DNA of 10,057 nt, from contig CAJTLD010000066.1 of assembly GCA_910577065.1 (NCBI GenBank), positions 1 through 10,057 of the forward strand. The letters run 5' to 3'. The notes beneath the pieces are model-generated. The model saw only the letters and a program-made list of their open reading frames with translations, did no database searches and was not told the DNA's origin. This stretch comes from an uncultured Lachnospiraceae bacterium (GTDB taxonomy: Bacteria > Bacillota > Clostridia > Lachnospirales > Lachnospiraceae). The position numbers and the translations under genes were made by a program. Of the stretch, positions 7,323 to 10,057 are shown piece after piece. The stretch's first letter is position 1; every line of letters begins with the position of its first letter.

Positions 7323-8909
7323 ATGGTTCGCAGAAAAAAAAGAGCGGGAATCCTGCGCAGGTCTTTGCTGTTGGCTCTTGGCCTTGTGCTGTTTCTGATT
7401 GCTGCGATTTATGTGTTTTTTGGAATTTATTTCCGATCGCATTTTTTCTATCAGACCAGCATAGAGGATGTGGATGTCGGCGGCAGGACGGCAGAGGATG
7501 CAGTCAGTGAACTTCGTTCTGAAGTGCGGGATTATCTTCTGACGCTCTATGACAGAAATGGGAATAAATATCAAATTCTCGGCGCGGATATTTCCTATGA
7601 TTATCAGCCCATGGGGGAAGAGGAAAAACTGATTCAGGAACAAAAATCGTTTCTTTGGCCGGGCAAGATTACGAAGAAAAAGAAGCTGAGCGTGGATAAA
7701 AGCATTTCTTATGATGAAAGCGCGCTGAAGGAACGTGTGATGTCATTGGATTGTATGGATGAAGCCTATATGCAAAAGCCCGTAGACGCTTCGATACAGA
7801 TGACAGAAGAAGGTTACGAACTTGTTCCGGAGGAACAGGGGAATTATCTGATTGCAGATAAGGTATTTGCCGCCGTCAAGGCGGTTGTAGAAGCCGGGGA
7901 AACAGAATTTACGTTTACGGACGATCTCTATGAAAAACCGGATGTAACGGCTGACGATGAATTTTTAAAAGAACGTATGGCCAAGATACAGTCGTTTTTC
8001 CAGGCGGAAATCACTTACGATATGGGCGTAGACAAGGAAGTTGTGGATAAAAGCGTGATTTCTTCCTGGATTACCATAGACGGGGAGTATAATATTTCAT
8101 TTGACGAGGACAAGGTTGCCGCGTATGTACAGAGCCTTGCGAGCAAATATAATACATACGGGGACGAACGGGAGTTTTTGACGTCCAAAGGGGATACCGT
8201 TACCATCGGCGGGGGCGATTACGGCTGGGTGATTGACAAGGAAGCCGAACGCGAGCAGCTAATCGCGGAAGTCAAAGCCGGCGAGGTTAAGACAAGGGAG
8301 CCGGTTTATTCCCAGACGGCAGTCAGCCGGAACAAAGACGATATCGGGAACACCTATATTGAGATTGATTACACCAACCAGCATATGTGGTATTATGAAA
8401 ACGGAACGATGAAAATCGATACGGATATCGTATCCGGCAATATCAGCCGGGGAAACGGTTCCCCGGACGGTGTGTTTAAGATTGTCTATAAAAAAAGCCC
8501 CGCCGTATTAAAAGGAGAGGACTACGAGTCGGATGTAAATTACTTTATGCCGTTTGCGTATAACGTAGGCATCCATGACGCTTCCTGGAGAAACGGAAAG
8601 TTTGGCGGCACGATTTATAAAACTTCCGGTTCGCACGGCTGTATCAATGCGCCGGAATCGGTTGTTACGAAAATGTATGAGATGGTCAAGGTGGATACGC
8701 CGGTGGTAGCGTATTACCGTGAAATAGTTAAGCTGACGGCGGAGAATACCAGGATTTCCAATGCCTATTCTTACTATGACGAAGAAAAAGAAAAAGCAAA
8801 GGAAGAGGCTGAAAAGAAGAAACAGCAGGGGCAGACGGCAAATAATACCCGGACGCCGGGCGAAGGGGAGCGGATTGCAGAGGACGGAAGCATAGAACCT
8901 GCGCCCTGA
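7323..8909 (+). CDS. Membrane-anchored L,D-transpeptidase (YkuD) with PG-binding domain
   Basis: A 528-residue enzyme predicted to form L,D (3-3) peptidoglycan cross-links or attach molecules to stem peptides at the outer membrane face. ATG 7323 is 5-6 nt after AGGAGTG (7311-7317). A basic N-terminus (RRKKRAGILRR) precedes one membrane segment at about residues 13-35, so the rest is extracytoplasmic (type II topology). Residues about 47-335 resemble the PG_binding_4/VanW-associated module, with the DVDVGGRTAEDAVSEL repeat start and a GGDYGWVIDKEAE segment. The catalytic YkuD domain spans about 343-468. It contains the conserved His418 (VGIHDASWR) and the active-site signature SGSHGCINAPE with catalytic Cys440 and supporting His438 and Gly439. 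The 480-528 tail is charged, Lys/Glu-rich and probably disordered. The key residues are intact, so the enzyme should be active and is expected to be inhibited by carbapenems, as the family is. It is monocistronic, between two terminators. Confidence 0.92.
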   Translation: MVRRKKRAGILRRSLLLALGLVLFLIAAIYVFFGIYFRSHFFYQTSIEDVDVGGRTAEDAVSELRSEVRDYLLTLYDRNGNKYQILGADISYDYQPMGEEEKLIQEQKSFLWPGKITKKKKLSVDKSISYDESALKERVMSLDCMDEAYMQKPVDASIQMTEEGYELVPEEQGNYLIADKVFAAVKAVVEAGETEFTFTDDLYEKPDVTADDEFLKERMAKIQSFFQAEITYDMGVDKEVVDKSVISSWITIDGEYNISFDEDKVAAYVQSLASKYNTYGDEREFLTSKGDTVTIGGGDYGWVIDKEAEREQLIAEVKAGEVKTREPVYSQTAVSRNKDDIGNTYIEIDYTNQHMWYYENGTMKIDTDIVSGNISRGNGSPDGVFKIVYKKSPAVLKGEDYESDVNYFMPFAYNVGIHDASWRNGKFGGTIYKTSGSHGCINAPESVVTKMYEMVKVDTPVVAYYREIVKLTAENTRISNAYSYYDEEKEKAKEEAEKKKQQGQTANNTRTPGEGERIAEDGSIEPAP

Positions 8910-8913
8910 TCCT

Positions 8914-8956
8914 AAAAACAGGCGAAACCAGATTTTGGTTTAGCCTGTTTTTTTTT
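8914..8956 (+). terminator. Intrinsic terminator of the L,D-transpeptidase gene
   Basis: A long hairpin: 8914-8923 pairs with 8943-8952 over 10 bp, then one G/A mismatch, then 8925-8930 pairs with 8936-8941 over 6 bp, around a 5-nt loop. The 3' side runs into nine consecutive T residues (8948-8956). It starts 4 nt after the TGA stop and insulates the downstream sporulation operon from read-through. Confidence 0.9.
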
Positions 8957-8957
8957 G

Positions 8958-8985
8958 GAATAAATCGTAAGACAAGTCATATATT
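8958..8985 (+). promoter_or_regulatory. Putative SigE (mother-cell) promoter of spoIIIA
   Basis: CATATATT (8978-8985) matches the SigE -10 consensus CATACAnT at all but one defined position. GAATAAA (8958-8964) matches the KMATATT -35 in its first five positions, with a 13-bp spacer, slightly short of the usual 14-15. In Bacillus and Clostridia the spoIIIA operon is transcribed in the mother cell by SigE, so position and content agree. The -35 directly abuts the terminator T-run. No good sigma-A promoter is visible here. Confidence 0.5.
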
Positions 8986-9005
8986 AGACTAGGAGTTGAG
9001 GTGAA

Positions 9006-9911
9006 ATGAAACAGGAAATCTTACATATTTTGCCGGTACGGCTGCGTGAGGGCATGCAAAAGAGCCTGAGCGGACAGGCAGACGCTGAAGAAATCCGGAT
9101 CCGTATCGGGCAGCCGCCTGAGATACGGCTGAAAGACAAGAGCGTTTGGCTTCCGGAATATATCCGTTCCGAAGATATAGAGGAAATGCTTACGTTTATC
9201 AGCCGTTATTCGATTTATGCGTATGAGGAAGAAATCCGCCAGGGGTTTTTGACAATAGAAGGCGGGCACAGGATTGGTTTTGCGGGTCAGGTCCGGATGA
9301 AAGGGGGACAGGTCCATACTATGACAAATATCCGCTTTTTGAATATCCGGATAGCTTCAGAGCAAAAGGGCTGCGCAAAAGGGCTGCTTCCGTTTATATA
9401 TGACAAGGAAGGCAGGATTTTGAATACGCTTTTCGTGTCGGAACCGGGTATTGGTAAGACAACCTTTCTGCGGGACTGTATCCGTCTGGTGTCGGATGGG
9501 GGAAACGGGAGGGACGGAAAAAAAGTCTGCGTTATTGACGAGCGGTCGGAACTGGCTGCCTGCCACCTTGGGATTCCGCAAAACGACATAGGAAGGCGCA
9601 CCGACGTGATAGACGGCTGCCCGAAACATGCCGGGATGTTTATGGCTCTGCGGAGTATGTCGCCGGAGGTCATTGCGGTAGATGAACTGGGCGGGCAGGA
9701 GGATGCGAACGCCGTAAAACAGGCGCTTTTGTACGGCTGTAAAATACTGGGCACCGTGCATGGGGAGACGATAGGGCATACCGTACGTCTGGAAGGGATT
9801 CGGCAGATATGCAAAGACCGGTTGGTTGGAAGATTTGTATTTCTGAAAAAAAATAAAAACGGGGATCGTTTCTTTGAGGTATACGATCAGGAGCACGGCA
9901 GGATATGTTAA
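9006..9911 (+). CDS. spoIIIAA: Stage III sporulation protein AA, ATPase of the SpoIIIA channel
   Basis: A 301-residue AAA+/secretion-type ATPase, the usual length for SpoIIIAA. It is thought to power the SpoIIIA-SpoIIQ channel that links mother cell and forespore after engulfment and is needed for late SigG activity. The N-terminal domain (about 1-130) carries the family's EEIRIRIGQPPEI and GGHRIGFAGQV segments. The nucleotide-binding core has a Walker A EPGIGKTT (Lys151) and a Walker B VIAVDE (Asp226, Glu227), followed by the KILGTVHG segment (Thr/His sensor-like). All motifs are intact. ATG 9006 is chosen because the N-terminus (MKQEILHILPVRLREGM) matches family starts. AGGAG at 8991-8995 lies 10 nt upstream, and the GAGGTGA at 8998-9004 is probably too close to use. 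The next gene overlaps its end, as in other spoIIIA operons. Confidence 0.95.
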   Translation: MKQEILHILPVRLREGMQKSLSGQADAEEIRIRIGQPPEIRLKDKSVWLPEYIRSEDIEEMLTFISRYSIYAYEEEIRQGFLTIEGGHRIGFAGQVRMKGGQVHTMTNIRFLNIRIASEQKGCAKGLLPFIYDKEGRILNTLFVSEPGIGKTTFLRDCIRLVSDGGNGRDGKKVCVIDERSELAACHLGIPQNDIGRRTDVIDGCPKHAGMFMALRSMSPEVIAVDELGGQEDANAVKQALLYGCKILGTVHGETIGHTVRLEGIRQICKDRLVGRFVFLKKNKNGDRFFEVYDQEHGRIC

Positions 9912-10057
9912 AGTGTATGGGTATTTTATTGATTTTAACGGGCGCGTGGGGCTTTGGATGGTACCTTGGCGATTACTTAAAGAAGCGCGTGTTATATCTG
10001 ACGGAGTGCAGGGAAATTTTTGCACAAATGGACGCGGCCCGTAATTTTTTACGGCTG
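9905..10057 (+). CDS. spoIIIAB: Stage III sporulation protein AB, N-terminal part
   Basis: This gene is cut by the right edge after 51 codons. ATG 9905 overlaps the last 7 bp of spoIIIAA (ATGTTAA), a translational coupling typical of this operon. AGGAG at 9889-9893 is 11 nt upstream. The visible start (MLKCMGILLILTGAWGFGWYLGDYLKKR) is the single N-terminal membrane segment, followed by a helical region (LTECREIFAQMDAARNFLRL). This matches the family's MLKLxGAxLIxxA opening and the subsequent heptad-like helices. SpoIIIAB is a membrane component of the feeding-tube complex, with an AAA+ partner in SpoIIIAA. The remaining spoIIIAC-AH genes are expected downstream of the window. Confidence 0.9.
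   Translation, partial: MLKCMGILLILTGAWGFGWYLGDYLKKRVLYLTECREIFAQMDAARNFLRL

Noticed and set aside
9357..10025. 222-codon open frame on the minus strand
   Set aside because: It lies fully opposite spoIIIAA/spoIIIAB, which have clear motifs and coupled starts. The antisense product is low-complexity and resembles no family I know.

Overview
The window looks like chromosomal DNA of a spore-forming, gut-type Clostridia, most likely a Lachnospiraceae. This rests on the start of a spoIIIA sporulation operon, a VanW/YkuD-style L,D-transpeptidase, a large secreted mucin-type glycosidase with a C-terminal BspA-like leucine-rich module, and AT-rich intergenic regions with Gram-positive promoters, AGGAGG ribosome binding sites and strong intrinsic terminators. 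The placement is inferred from gene content, not from a database match. All genes are on the + strand.

Layout. (1) Bases 1-198 are the C-terminal end of an alpha-galactosidase-like (GH36) enzyme whose body lies upstream. (2) Bases 199-446 are an AT-rich gap with a good sigma-A-type promoter (292-320) and a roughly 120-nt leader framed by a long inverted repeat. (3) Bases 447-7142 encode a 2231-residue secreted, multimodular GH101 endo-alpha-N-acetylgalactosaminidase. Its order is signal peptide, acidic linker, lectin-like N-domain, a CarboxypepD_reg-like beta domain, GH101 catalytic core (Asp835/Glu867), galactose-binding-like domains, a Big2-like Ig domain, an F5/8-C/CBM32-like domain, a coiled-coil stalk of about 335 residues, and a Lys-rich LRR module. 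A perfect 13-bp-stem terminator follows. (4) Bases 7323-8909 encode a membrane-anchored L,D-transpeptidase with its own promoter and a strong terminator. (5) From 9006, spoIIIAA and the start of spoIIIAB overlap by 7 bp, behind a SigE-like promoter, and run off the right edge.

These form at least three independent units. The GH36 fragment and the GH101 gene are plausibly a small host-glycan foraging locus: GH101 releases Gal-beta-1,3-GalNAc (core 1) from mucin-type glycoproteins, and alpha-galactosidases remove terminal alpha-Gal. The L,D-transpeptidase and spoIIIA are housekeeping envelope and sporulation functions, separated from each other and from the glycosidases by terminators.

I see no mobile element, CRISPR array, tRNA or rRNA, and no wholly new system. 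The most notable features are the stalk and terminal architecture of the GH101 enzyme, which lacks any sortase signal, and the structured leader ahead of it.
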